Assembly: GCA_033439765.1 (NCBI GenBank)
Contig: JAULSN010000001.1
Coordinates: 8,184,001-8,248,000 of the forward strand
Reading direction: 5' to 3'
Origin: Lasiosphaeria ovina
Taxonomy: Eukaryota; Ascomycota; Sordariomycetes; Sordariales; Lasiosphaeriaceae
DNA: 64,000 bases
Positions 35,206 through 46,347 of this stretch are shown here, one piece after another. Under the pieces are notes generated by a model, which was not told the origin of the DNA, did no database searches, and saw nothing but the letters and a program-made list of their open reading frames with translations. Numbering within the stretch: position 1 is the first letter of the stretch; each line of letters starts with the position of its first letter. Position numbers and translations under genes: made by a program.

Positions 35206-36154
35206 CTAAGTCCGACTCTTCTTTTTTCGTTTCATCATGTCTGCTTGAAGGGCCTCGAATTGCTCGTCTGAAATGTCTGGCTCGGTCTCTTTTGAGCTAC
35301 GCTTTTTGCTGGACTTCGCCTTGGGCGCCGGCGCATATTTCTCGGCCAGCTTGTCGAACGCGCTGGCTCGGGATGCCTGGTTCCGCTGTATCAAGGCGGC
35401 GAGACCCGCCTCTGAGTCTGTCTTGGATTTCTTCCCGTAGAGTTTGTCGTGCACGCCTAGGTCTTTGGCTAGCTCTTCAGCCTCCGCGGCCTCGCCCTTG
35501 GCGGCCTTGACACGTTGTTGCTTTGACTTTTTGGTCTCGCGAGCATAAGCCGAGAACCGTGGTACATCGCCGCTGGCAACAGCGTCGTCGATGATCTTCC
35601 GAAACCGCTCGTCATCCTCCAAGACGTTAGAAAGCATAACCATTTCGTAGATTCCGTCCATTTTGCCCTCGAACTCTTCATAGGCCGCTAATATGTCGTC
35701 TTTCTCCTCGTCAGAACCCTTGTACTCGGCGGCAATCTTCTCGATGGCCTCCACTGTGACTACGTCTCGGAACTGCTCCCGGTAAAATTCGGACCAGTCG
35801 AATCCGTCCGAGTCGACGATGGCTTCGGAAGTTGAGCCAGTATCATCGTATCTCTTGCGCCGGGCGGGGTCTGAGAGGACGGCGTACGCAAATGCGATGT
35901 TCTGGAACGCCTCTTTGGCCTCGGTCTGCTTCGCTTCCGGGACCTTGTCTAATAGAGGTACATGTGAGCAACAACAGTATTTATCGATTTGAAAATGGAC
36001 GAAATCGTTGCGACTGACCTGGGTGGTTCTTGAGGGCAGCCTTGCGGTATGCCGATTTGATCTGGTCGGCCGTAGCGGCGCGATCAAGGGAGAGGATCTC
36101 ATACGGGTCAATTGCTGGCAAGTCGCCATCCATAAGATCTTCGTCTGAGGCCAT
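35206..36154 (-). CDS. J-domain co-chaperone, DNAJC9-like
   Basis: Two exons (36154-36019, 35948-35206; 70-nt intron) give 292 residues. The N-terminal J domain (about 16-85: DPYEILSL, ADQIKSAYRKAALKNHP, FAYAVLSDPARRKRYD) has an intact HPD (44-46), created across the splice junction, so it can stimulate Hsp70. After it comes the DNAJC9-type region (VTVEAIEKIAAEYKGSDEEKDDILAAYEEFEGKMDGIYEMV) with a long charged helix and Lys/Arg-rich tail that could be a nuclear signal. Human DNAJC9 is a histone H3-H4 co-chaperone; the same role here is by homology only. It starts 339 bp from the divergent deaminase gene. Confidence 0.88.
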
Positions 36155-36493
36155 TGTGAGGGCGAGTGGTGTGGTGTGTGATGTTGTTTAGTCGGGATGT
36201 CGCAGCCCTCGTGCCAGTACCTCCAGGTCGTGCGTGAACTTGGGGAAGGTCGTAATGGATGCGACGCGACCGACGCGTTTTAGCTCAAGCTGCCCCACGT
36301 GCCAAGCCTGGCACTGGCGTCACAGTGGATAGAACACAGTGCAAATCGCATTCAACAAACGGTTAGACCCTGGAAGTTTCATATCAGCTACCTGAACTGT
36401 CAACTCGAACCTCTTATCAACATTTTACTTGCTTGCATATGCACTCCTGAAGCTTGCTTGCCCTTGCTTGTCCCTGTTGGATAGATTTACAAC
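36155..36493. promoter_or_regulatory. Bidirectional promoter between DNAJC9-like and deaminase genes
   Basis: The 339 bp between two divergent start codons must hold both promoters and leaders. There is no obvious TATA box or shared motif. Co-regulation is possible but not shown. Confidence 0.5.
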
Positions 36494-36994
36494 ATGATCA
36501 TGATCAAAGCGGACGATCATAGCGGGTACATGCAGCTTGCGCTCGACGAGGCCAGGAAGTCGCCTCCCAAGGCAACAAACTTCTGCGTTGGGGCTGTCTT
36601 GGTCGACTTGTCCTGCAACCGGGTCCTCGCGACTGGCTACACCTTGGAGCTGCCGGGAAACACCCATGCCGAGCAATGCTGCTTCATGAAGTTGGCAGAC
36701 CAGCTTGGCGTCCCCGAGGAGCGCCTTAAGGACGTGCTCCCTTCCGAAATGGCGCTCTACACCACTGTAGAGCCATGCTCAAAACGCCTGAGCGGCAATT
36801 TGCCTTGCGTGGAGCGAGTTCTTCGACTCGCAGACTCCATCAAGACCGTTTATGTCGGCGTCATGGAGCCCGAGACCTTTGTCAATAATTCAGGCAAAAA
36901 GAGCCTCCAAGACGCAGGCATCTCTGTTGTCCGTGTCCAGGGTCTCGAGGCCGAGATACTCAAGGTCGCCACGGCCGGCCACAACAATACTTAA
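36494..36994 (+). CDS. Zinc deaminase of the Rib2 (DRAP deaminase) type
   Basis: Single exon, 166 residues. A cytidine-deaminase-fold enzyme: the catalytic HAE is at 58-60 (NTHAEQCC), and the second half-site TVEPCSKRLSGNLPCVERVL supplies zinc ligands C95 and C105. The extra residues between the two cysteines (RLSGNLP) match the deaminase part of yeast Rib2 rather than CMP or tRNA deaminases, so the likely reaction is deamination of the ribosylamino-pyrimidine intermediate in riboflavin synthesis. Yeast Rib2 is a fusion with a pseudouridine synthase; this one stands alone. It shares a short divergent promoter with the J-protein gene. Substrate assignment is by motif only. Confidence 0.85.
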   Translation: MIMIKADDHSGYMQLALDEARKSPPKATNFCVGAVLVDLSCNRVLATGYTLELPGNTHAEQCCFMKLADQLGVPEERLKDVLPSEMALYTTVEPCSKRLSGNLPCVERVLRLADSIKTVYVGVMEPETFVNNSGKKSLQDAGISVVRVQGLEAEILKVATAGHNNT

Positions 36995-37599
36995 TCCCGT
37001 TGGTCATGGAACTCGCCGAACTCGACTTTTGCACACTTGTCGGGGGGATTAGCGTCCCGAGTGCCGTGATATACGGTCTAAATTACTTCAGAGTTTCCCG
37101 TCGGCGGGACAGCCCAGGTCAGTAGTGTATGGAGCGAGAGCGCGGCCTGCTGTGCACTTCATTTGTGCTTCACTCAGGCTAATTGAATAGAATAGACGGA
37201 GCACTCGCACTCGCACTCGCACTCGCCATTTTCTGTTGAGTATGTCAGTTGTGACCTCTATCTAGGTATATTCTTTCTGTTGTGTTTAGCCAAACCCCAA
37301 AAACCTGATCATTACTCCGTACTTTCATGTACTCTGGTTACGGCCTTACGTGTCGAGCCTGTCGTGCTCCCGCATCTCGCCGTCGATCTCTTTTCCGAAG
37401 ACGTATATAGCTCTGCTGCATCCTCATTTAATTTCTCAGCTATAGGCAGCAAATTTACTCAACTGTATTTGAACTGGCATTGCCGCTCTTTGTTGTCAAT
37501 CGATATCTTCTAGTCTGTCATACTGGAGCCTCAATCAAACAACCAAGGGAACATCATATCGCATATATGTATTCAGGCTTTACACCAAGTATACACAAG
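36995..37599. other. Spacer between deaminase and SURNod19-like genes
   Basis: Contains a TACTCCGTAC copy at 37313-37322 and a short ACTCGC hexamer repeat near 37203-37226. A 39-codon ORF at about 37006 is not supported as a gene. Confidence 0.55.
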
Positions 37600-38956
37600 A
37601 TGAAGTCAACTTGGTTTCAGGCTATTACGAGGTTTTTGCTCTATGATCACGCAAGTGAGAGTTCGCCAGCTTCGCCAGCACAACACCTAGTATGCTGTAA
37701 GTCACACACCCCTCTCCGTCACTTGATATGTCCGACACCTTCTAAATGTCTCTCAGCGGACAAGTGCATTAGCGTGGAAACTTTGCAACCCCGTTTCTTC
37801 CCTGAGTTGCAGTCGCAGAGACTGAAGATCAGATATGGACCCTTGACCGCGCCATCGGCGCATGACAACGGCGGGATGGCATCCTTCTACTTCCCCATCC
37901 AGCCGCCCTGTACAGATTGTCTCCTCACGCACATCCAGGCAGACCTCGAGTATGCGAACGGCTCTTACGCGAATGTCAACACAGGCCTGTCACTCCACCA
38001 TGTCGTGATCGGGAATTTGAGACTGCCGTCCGTGACCTGCCCGTATGTCCCGGAACGCCTGTTTGCCTCTGGAAACGAGAGAACGCCCGCAAATATCTGT
38101 CTCAACGGGTCAGTATTTACATGAAACTCCGCACACGCGCTCTAACGGCGTGCTTTTCTTTCCCACATGCCAGCCTAATGATCGAATACTAACGATACCT
38201 GATATCAAACGTTATTCCACCTCTAGTACGCAAAAGGCTGGCTATCACGTTTCAGACAACGATTCGTTCCAGTTTCTAGCGGAGCTTATGAACGAGGTAC
38301 ATGAAGAGCGAGCCGCCATCATAAGCATCGACTGGGAGTTCGTCCCATCCGCTGCAGCAGTCATGGCTTCGAGCGCCTTCGCCTCGGTGACGCCCTTGTG
38401 GTTGGACATCGCCGGGACCTGTGGTGAGAACGGATCCGAGGTAGCCGTCCCTATTATCACCAACACCACCGCCACCTCAAATACGAGTACGGGCGCTATG
38501 GGTAGCACCCCCGCCGACGCTTTCAGCCTTGTCATGGACCCGCCATGGACGTCTAACTTCTCAGCTAAGGTCCTGCTAGCATTGGGCCACCTCCACGACG
38601 GGGGTATCGACTTCCAAGTCATTGCTAAAGAGACGAACAAAGACGCCGTCGTGTGCAACTCGGTTGCTGGGTACGGCGAGAGCGCCGGGTACGTGGTTGA
38701 CCATCCCGTTCACCACCACGATGGCGACGACGACGATGACGACCACGACCACGAGAGCCAGCACTTCATGACCGAGGCAGCCCTGTCGTCCATGAGTTCC
38801 TGCGCCGCTAGTGGTGTGCGCATCAAGGCGGGCGAGAAGTGGTCGGTGCAGGCTAATTACAACTTCACGCAGCATGCCGCTACGCACTCGCATGAGGATG
38901 GCATGCCGGCGCCTGTCATGGGAATCACATTGATGTATGTCGTCAAAGATTCCTAG
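37600..38956 (+). CDS. SURNod19/PHM-like (copper type II fold) protein with a His/Asp-rich segment
   Basis: Three exons (37600-37696, 37757-38108, 38227-38956) give 392 residues. The fold family is suggested by the order of motifs: PCTDCLLTHIQADLEYANGSYANV, SLHHVVIG (His pair), FASGNER, and LALGHLHDGG (H271, H273), which resemble the metal-binding His motifs of peptidylglycine monooxygenase-like and SURNod19 proteins. Residues 309-329 form an unusual HPVHHHDGDDDDDDHDHES-type cluster that could bind metal. The N-terminus is uncertain: ATG 37600 is chosen, ATG 37567 is an alternative, and neither gives a convincing signal peptide, although homologues are usually secreted and NxS/T sites are frequent. 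Intron 1 (60 nt) is a multiple of three without stops. Function unknown; a copper oxidase role is inference. Confidence 0.72.
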
Positions 38957-39305
38957 GCGTGGCCTAGGCAGGAGATGGGCAGCGCAGGAGAGGATGGGAA
39001 GGAAGCCTCCACTCTCGGATGTCACAGTCTTGCACGGTTTTGTAAAGTATTGTATCAATCTGTGATGCAGAACCACCACTGGGGTAACGACCGGTTGCAA
39101 CTCCTGCAGGTTATAATCCTAATCGCCTTCGGGGAGTGACAAAAAGTATGAAGGTATGTAGTCTCTCCGGAATGTGTCTAAATATATGCTGTGTATGTTC
39201 CAGACTCACTGAGCTGATAACATCTCGCTGAAGCCACCTCCTTTCCAAGCCGCAAGAGGATGCAATGACAACACTACAACGTGTGAGTTTCTCCGCAATT
39301 TGAAG
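38957..39305. other. Convergent 3' region between SURNod19-like and LGD1 genes
   Basis: 349 bp with both 3' UTRs. Nothing else seen. Confidence 0.6.
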
Positions 39306-40722
39306 TTATATCTTCTCGCCTTCTAGGATGGACTTTGCCTCATCACTCCTCCACCAGCTGCCCTCGGCGCCAGGGTACGAGAAGCGGTCCATGCTCTCGG
39401 GCTTCATCTCGACGCTGTAGCCCGGGTCCATGGGGGTCTGGTAGAAGCCGTCGTTGATGACGGAGGGGTGCAGGAAGTGCTCGTGGAGGTGGTCGACGTA
39501 CTCGAGAACCGACAGCTTGCCGCTGACGACGACGTAGTCGATGGTGCTGAGGTGCTGCGTGTACTCGGGCAGGCCGACGCCGCCCGAATGCGGGACGATG
39601 GGCACGCCGAACTTCCTGGCCATGAGCATGACGGCCAGGACCTCGTTGACCCCGCCCATGCGGCAGGCGTCGATCTGGCAGATGTCGATGGCGCCGGCCA
39701 TGAGCATCTGCTTGAAGACGACACGGTTCTGGCACATCTCGCCCGTCGCGACGCCGATGCCGTGCGGCCGGAGCGCTTCGCGCACGGCCTTGTGGCCCAG
39801 GATGTCGTCGGGCGACGTGGGCTCCTCGATGAACCAGGGCCGGAACTCGACCAGCTGCTTCATGTACTCGATCGCCTCGGGAACCGACCATATCTGGTTG
39901 GCGTCCACCATGAGCACGTTGCCTTTGTCGTAGCCGATGACCTCGCGGGCGATGGCCAGCCGGCGCCGGTCCTGTTCCAAGCTGGACCCCACCTTGAGCT
40001 TGAAGTGCCGGTAGCCCTTGGCCAGTGTCTCCTGCAGCAAGCCCTTCATCTTGTCTTCGCCGTAGCCAAGCCAGCCGGCGCTGGTGGTGTAGGCAGGAAC
40101 GGCACGGCTGTTCTCGGCGTCCCGGAGGCGCTCTGTCTTGCCGGGCTCCGTCTCCTGGAGCATGGCCACGGCCTCCTCGGGCGTGATGGCGTCGGTGATG
40201 TAGCGAAAGTCGATGCAGTCAACGAACTGCTCGGGCGTCATGTCAACCACAATGCGCCACACGGGTTTGCCCAGTACCTTGGCCCACAGGTCCCAGATAG
40301 CGTTGACAACGGCGCCCAGGGCCAGGTGAATGACGCCCTTCTCGGGCCCAATCCACCGCAGCTGGCTGTCGTTGACGAGGTGCCGCCACGTCTTGCCCCA
40401 GTGCTCGACTAGGCTCGAGAGGGTTCTGCCCCTGATACGGTCGGCTACGTGGTTGATGGCCGCGCAGACAATGTCGTTGCCCCGGCCAATGGTAAATGTC
40501 TGCCCACCAAGTCCCCCTGTCAGTTTGTCTTCCTTAATCTCCATAGAAGCTCTTGAAAGTGAATACCATGCCATGGCCGGTGAAGGCTGAATCGGTCTGC
40601 AGAATGCAGTACGCAGACGAGTAGTCGCCGGCCGCATTCATGGCATCGGAGCCCGTCTTGTCGAGCGATGTGGGAAACCGCACATCCCGCGTGACCCAGC
40701 CTGTAATCGTGATGTCTCCCAT
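39306..40722 (-). CDS. lgd1: L-galactonate dehydratase (enolase superfamily)
   Basis: Second enzyme of the fungal D-galacturonate (pectin) pathway: L-galactonate to 2-keto-3-deoxy-L-galactonate. Two exons (40722-40567, 40499-39306; 67-nt intron with ACTGAC branch) give 449 residues, the length expected for the Trichoderma enzyme, and the join restores GHGMTFTIGRGND. The mandelate-racemase-type active site is complete: KLK with K219 and K221, metal ligands D251 (VDANQ), E277 (FIEEPT) and E306 (TGEMC), and H356 in VPHSGG. Codon use is strongly G/C-ending, which creates a 314-codon antisense shadow ORF. The other pathway genes (galacturonate reductase, keto-acid aldolase, glyceraldehyde reductase) are not in this window. 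A fuconate-dehydratase-like activity is the alternative. Confidence 0.95.
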
Positions 40723-43124
40723 GGTTCTTCGCCGTGTCTTGGTCTCCCGCCGTAAATGTCAAGCGCAAAGTGTAGCTGGAGGTAGTATGTAGGCAGCACG
40801 AGGAACGAGCATCTAGGACGGTTCAAGTGTGGTGGAAATAGGTAGGCAGATATATCAATTTCTCTGGATGGAACCTCGGGAAAGCTAGGCGGTGCCTCTA
40901 TACGTGGTGTTGTGTAAGTCTCTTGTCCCCCTCCAGCTGCTTCTATCGCCAGTGAAGCCATTCGCCAACTTGGCCGAGCCCACGCATCCGATACAGGCGC
41001 CCATGGGGGTCGTGAGGGGCATGGTGGGGTTAACTCGTTGCTGTTCCTGACAACGCGGGCCAGCGGCTTGTGATTGATGGATAAATCGAGCGGGTTTTGG
41101 GGGAGGGCGGGACCTCACTTCTCCTCTATCACTGACGAAGGGAGGGACCCCGATTCGATGTCCGTTTGGGAAAGCGCCAACGCTGGTCGGGTCAATTGAG
41201 GTCGAGACCAGAAATGGCATCCAACAAGGGACAGTCGTTTCACGGCACCGGTATGAACCCATGTGCGAAGAAAAAAAGAGAAACAAACAACTGGCCAGGC
41301 GATAAGGGAAAAAAGGGGAAGGGGGCACTGAAGATCAGGCAATGAACAGAACACTACCAGAAGACAACCACCATAGAAGTGACACCACATATAACCCCAG
41401 CAGGGTGTGAGATAGAATCCTCTATAGATGGCTACTGGAATACCCCGTGTGGCAATATGAATTGGGCGAGTCTCTGCTAGATAAGGTAATAAGTATCGAA
41501 ACAAAACAGCCAAGGCGGTGAATCCGGCTACCTGGCGCCCCATAAATCACATTCTCGGTGTTGCCTGCCTGGGGCTCGATGATCGTGGGGTCCTCGTATC
41601 GGTCATTTTGGTCGGCCTGGAAAGCCTCCGGTCATTGTAAATGCACCTCAAGGGAATTCGGTGATGTGCAGGACTTGATTTCGGAAGTTGTTTACTTATT
41701 TTCGCATACATCGAGGGCTTGTTTCTAGAAGTCATCGTGGAACATTCCATTCCGTGGGAAGGTGGCACATCCGCCCGTCCAAAAGACGGGGTCGAAATGG
41801 CGACAGTCCGTGCACATGATTGGTCGAGTTTCAGCTAGAGTGGTCTAGGCTCGGCTTCCAAATGTGGGGATGACAGGACAGACCTTGTATGTACCCAAGA
41901 GGCACCTCGCTCTCGACCCTTCTTACTCAGAAGGAGCTTCAAATTTCACTTATCATCTGGACAACAAAAATTTCAACCGGCAGATCAGCATCAGGTTGTC
42001 CAGCAATGTCCTGCACACGGACCCAGAGCCTTAACCGGCATCAATTGGGTGGATGAGCACTTCCTCCGACGGTTCAACCACGCAACAACCTCTCCCCGCC
42101 TTCTTGGCACTGCAGTGATCCAAAAGCAGCCGAGCTCACCTCTTCGACCCCGAGAACAACTCGTCTTGAAATGGCACGTCGGTGCAGAGACGGAACGAAC
42201 AGTGTTGCCACTGGCCACTTTGATTCGTCCGTCTCTCGCGCGTCTTGAGTCGTGCAGAACCCCAGACAATGCTTGCATCCCGTTCTCGAGGCCCGAGAGC
42301 CACGCGACTGGAGGTCTAGATGCTTAATACCGAGAGAGGAAATTCCATTAAGATGCATCAACTTCTCTGCAGGTGTGGCGGCTTGTCCATCGGAAGCCAT
42401 CCTCGCGGAACCGGCTGATCCGCCTTGTCTGTCCAAGAACCTCAAAAATATGCTCCAAAGAGTGGGTACAGAAAACTATCAGATGGGCACAAGCGTCTAG
42501 TTAGTTCTTTATCATCACGTTGCGAGGTCAGTTGGGTTGTGTGGTGTGGTCATGGCTGGCCGAACTGGCTCGAATTCAAGATTTCCAACCTCCTCATTCT
42601 CTGTTTTCAGTACCCCGCATCCGCTCCAACGGCGACTCCAACGTCGTCTTTTGGAGCTTTGCTTGTCGCTGACAGAAGGGCTATTGGTGCCAGCGCCAAT
42701 GTCAAAGTATGGTCGGCGCCATCCCAAGCGGGCATAGCCTCCCGCGACGAGCAGCAGGTTCGCTACACTACAAGCTTGCTTTGACGGAGCAAAACATGCA
42801 GGGAACTGCCTGCAGGAATACATCTGGCCCAGCCTTGCGTTCAGACCCTGTTTTTGAGGTGGAGAAGCCGTCATGTTTCCCCATGAATCGTACTTGGACT
42901 CGAGCGGCGCATGGCGGTTGTGGCATGGGGCTGGGCTGGCTCCTGGGGAACTCGTCGTCATATCTCTCAAACCCTCCCGCTCCCCTGGGTTATAAGCCGT
43001 AGACGAGCCTTTGCTTTCACCCGCCCTACCCGTCGAGACACCAAAACATCTTCTTCCACAATATATTGTCCTTCTCCCGCATGCTTCCACCCCCATCGCC
43101 TAAATTAGCATTTCCAGATAAACA
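40723..43124. other. 2.4 kb divergent spacer upstream of LGD1
   Basis: Carries the LGD1 promoter and that of the unknown gene at 43125. I looked for the CCNCCAAT-type galacturonate-response element in the first 1.1 kb upstream of LGD1 and did not find a convincing one. No gene seen; overlapping short ORFs on both strands lack domains. Confidence 0.55.
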
Positions 43125-44294
43125 ATGGAACGAAGCAAGGCACGCCCATTGGCCGACCCCCAGCCGGTTCAGGCACCCGTTCACAAGTTGAGGCGGAAGC
43201 TCCAGAAAATTCCTACAAGGCAGCGAAACAACGTGGGAAAGCGGCCCGGCCAAGTCGCAGCCAATGAGGCATCATCCAAAGGCAATAAATCCGACACTGC
43301 AAATAAGCAGTCAGTACCGGCACTGCCGTGTCTATCGCTGCCTTCCCCTGACCTCAGCGATTCTAAATGGGCCGAGTTTTTTCGGGGAAGTGGATGTCTC
43401 CACGGACAAGACTCCTCTCCCTCACAGTCCAGCGAGCATCTCATAAGCCCAGTCAGCACAGTCCCTGAACTCTCTCATCTTGCAACACACGATGCGCAAC
43501 CGCGGTCCTCTCTCAGCAGTTCCGACTCTCCAATGTCTCCAGCTTCCACTACTTCAGCGACAATGGGGCGGCGCGCTAAAACGCCCATATACTGGATCGG
43601 ACAGCTTGAGAACAGCCAGAAACCTGGCAATACCCTCTCTAAGACGCCCAGTCTAGAGCTTATTGCGGAGCAGTACAGGGCGCTCGTGGACTCGCCCAGT
43701 TCTAATTCCATATATTTCGAATCATACTCGGAGCCACAGCCCTCTCCCGGCGGCGATGATGGCCACTCCGTGGAACAGCAAACCCCTACAGATGCAGCAG
43801 ATGAATCCCAAGGACGCGGCCCTGGCCGACGAGACGGGCTCGTAGGCGGCTCGCCCACATCAGACGACAGCACTCTAGTCTCATTCGAAGAGGAAACCGT
43901 CTACTTCAAGCCTGTCTCCTTCTCACCAGAGCCGACTTCACCATACCTCGAGCACCCGCTTCGGAGCCCCTCGCCAACGCCTGACAACTTGAGCCTACAA
44001 ATATGCCTAGACCTTCTTACTCGTGACTTATCATCAGCGCTCGCGAAGCGACCTGTACGGACTTCTCCAGAGACATCGGCGTTACAGGTGTGGGTTATGA
44101 TTGAGGCGTACGAGAAGCTACGCGACGAGCTCTCGCAGGCGAGTCTGGGGAATGAGGAGCTGAGGCCACTGCAGACGGTGTTTGACATGTGGCTACGCGC
44201 ATTGTATTCGGTGCACGACCGCTTGGCTGGGGATGGGAGATCGAGTGATGAGAGTGATTACGAAGCGGAGCTTGGGGCCGAGGATCTGGATTAG
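43125..44294 (+). CDS. Uncharacterised Ser/Pro-rich protein with a conserved-looking helical C-terminus
   Basis: Single exon, 389 residues, ATG in AACAATGG context. I do not recognise a named family. Residues 1-50 are basic (KLRRKLQKIPTRQRNN), and 50-285 are Ser/Thr/Pro-rich with many SP/TP sites, so likely phosphorylated and disordered. Around 150-180 a more ordered patch reads KTPIYWIGQLENSQKPGNTL. Residues 290-370 look helical and constrained (NLSLQICLDLLTRDLSSALAKRP, ALQVWVMIEAYEKLRDELSQ, LQTVFDMWLRALYSVHDRL). The tail is acidic. The coding bias and the ordered C-terminal block support a real gene. It is 0.8 kb upstream of, and co-oriented with, ERCC1; a functional link is not shown. Confidence 0.75.
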   Translation: MERSKARPLADPQPVQAPVHKLRRKLQKIPTRQRNNVGKRPGQVAANEASSKGNKSDTANKQSVPALPCLSLPSPDLSDSKWAEFFRGSGCLHGQDSSPSQSSEHLISPVSTVPELSHLATHDAQPRSSLSSSDSPMSPASTTSATMGRRAKTPIYWIGQLENSQKPGNTLSKTPSLELIAEQYRALVDSPSSNSIYFESYSEPQPSPGGDDGHSVEQQTPTDAADESQGRGPGRRDGLVGGSPTSDDSTLVSFEEETVYFKPVSFSPEPTSPYLEHPLRSPSPTPDNLSLQICLDLLTRDLSSALAKRPVRTSPETSALQVWVMIEAYEKLRDELSQASLGNEELRPLQTVFDMWLRALYSVHDRLAGDGRSSDESDYEAELGAEDLD

Positions 44295-45108
44295 TGAGAT
44301 GGATTATGCATGCCATGATACCTACTGTTATTTGGGGCGTTCGGGTCGGGTTCCATGATGGTATATGCCTGGCGTTCGGGTTGTTTTGTCACGCATTTTT
44401 TTTTGGTTATCCGGGGGCTGGAATATCATATCAGTGTCTGTTTCAAGTCACCCTGTTCGGCACCCGTATTCGTGAAACTATTTCTCTCGGAATGTTTACT
44501 AGGCCCTGACTAGTATATGGATTCTTCATTCCGCTCTTGTTTTTGGGACGGAGCATGTATGACGACACGATTTGAGGGTCAGCCCCGCCCACCCTTGTGC
44601 AAATCTTGCCTAGCATGCGAGGGGCGGTACCCAGGTAAGTACGGATACCTTGGGTAAGGATAGAGAAATTTTTTTTAGAACGCCCTCGGAGTTTCACAAT
44701 TTTAACTATACTGTTGAAATAGATAGTTTTATTAAATAAACGTTCCGCACAAGTTAAAAATATAACCCACGGTTTCTCTCTACAGCAACAATTCACTCAA
44801 GCAGCAGTTGGATGCGAGAAGACATCAAGTGTACGGATCGGATAGCGAGGGTACGGTACAGTACATTACAGTTCCCCACATTTTGCTCCTTGTCAGTTCC
44901 AGCCTCCAGGGCCTCTCCATGCTCCGTACGGAGTGGAGTATTTCGTTGTATTCGGTACCGTGGCGCTTCTTGCCTCCCTCCCGCGCAATCATCAACGTTA
45001 GCTCCTTTGTTAGCTAACCTCGCGCAACCGAGGGAAGGAAGCGCGTCGCAACCCCTTTTATTTCTTCTTTTACGGTGATTGCATTCATACGGTCTGAGAA
45101 GGATCAAA
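44295..45108. other. Spacer upstream of ERCC1
   Basis: Includes the ERCC1 promoter and a perfect 12-bp palindrome CTCCGTACGGAG at 44922-44933, related to the dispersed nonamer. GTAAGTACGGATACCTTGGGTAAGG-like sequence lies near 44636. No gene seen. Confidence 0.6.
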
Positions 45109-46347
45109 ATGGACGACGACTTCGGCGCAGATGATGATTTCCTAGCTGCGCTGGCGGCTACCGAGTCGAGCTTGTCGACGCGAGGCCCCGGGCAGGGCTC
45201 GGCTCAGAAGATACAGCAACCCACGCCACAGAGAGTCGAGAGGAACACGCCCCAGAGACTCGACCGGCCCCCCCCATCCAACCCTTCGGCCGCCTCGGGC
45301 TCCAAGATTGTGCAGCCGACCCCGCAGGCTCTGCCGTCTCGGTCTTCGGGCTCGTCCATCTTGGTGTCGCCGAGGCAGAAAGGAAACCCTGTGCTAGCTA
45401 ACCTGAAGTCGATGCCGTGGGAATACAGCGACATCGTTGCAGACTATGGCCTGGGCCTGACCACGTGTGCGCTGTTTCTGAGGTGAGTTTCTTCGGCACG
45501 GAGATTTGAGGCGGGCCCAGAAGAATAACGCCTGCTTCGTCCCTGGGACAACAGTCTCAAGTACCACCGCCTTCACCCCGAGTACATTTACACGCGCATC
45601 CGCAATCTTCAGGGGAAGTACAACCTTCGCATCCTGCTTACTATGGTGGATATCCCCAACCATGAGGACTCGCTACGGGAGCTATCTAAGACGTCGATCG
45701 TTAATAACGTGACCGTCATCCTATGCTGGTCTGCCGCCGAGGCCGCCCGCTATCTCGAGCTGTACAAGTCCTACGAGCACGCCAATTTCTCGGCCATCCG
45801 GGGCCAGCAAGCCACCGGCTATGCCGAGAAGCTAGTTGAGTTTGTCACGGTGCCGCGGAGCATCAACAAGGCAGATGCCGTTGCTCTTGTCAGCTCGTTT
45901 GGCAGTCTCAGGCACGCTATCAATGCCGATCCCGAGCAGGTTTCCGTCATCAGCGGCTGGGGAGAGAGGAAGGTCAAGAATTGGTGCAAAGTGGTAGAGG
46001 AGCCCTTCCGGGTCAAAAAGGCGGCGAAGCGCCGCGTCGGGGAAGCCCCCACGTCTTCTTCCGCTTCCCGGCCGAGGGGCGCCGTGCTGGACGCGGCGGT
46101 CCCGATCGGAAGTGTCTCCCGACGAGACAAGGCACGAACACCTACTTCCCAGAGCACGCGAGCTGCCGGTGGGCCACTCCCGGGACAAGATAAAGCTACA
46201 CAAGGTTTCGAGGCCGACGAGGAAGCTTTGATGGCCGGGGCCGACCCGGAAGTTAATCAGACCCAAACGGCCCAGGCTCCTCGAGGCGACGATCGGCTCA
46301 GCGACGGCATAGCCGCAGCATTGGCGAGACTAAGAAGCAAGGGCTAG
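45109..46347 (+). CDS. RAD10: DNA repair endonuclease subunit ERCC1/Rad10/Swi10
   Basis: Non-catalytic partner of XPF/Rad1 in the nuclear structure-specific endonuclease that cuts 5' of lesions in nucleotide excision repair and trims flaps in recombination. Two exons (45109-45482, 45555-46347; 72-nt intron) give 388 residues. The first 90 residues are disordered with repeated PTPQ/NTPQ motifs. The central nuclease-like domain, about 97-212 ([45 protein letters not shown]...), has the ERCC1 signature. The tandem helix-hairpin-helix is at about 225-276 ([31 protein letters not shown]). A low-complexity tail of about 110 residues follows. ATG 45109 is the first ATG; the frame upstream reaches only a TTG. 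Confidence 0.95.

Noticed and set aside
37006..37125. 39-codon ORF (MELAELDFCTLVGG...) after the deaminase
   Set aside because: Too short and without family or context support.
39468..40412. 314-codon plus-strand ORF
   Set aside because: Lies antisense to L-galactonate dehydratase and arises from that gene's G/C-ending codons.
40723..41800. Galacturonate-response element upstream of LGD1
   Set aside because: Searched for CCNCCAAT on both strands by eye; no convincing match found.
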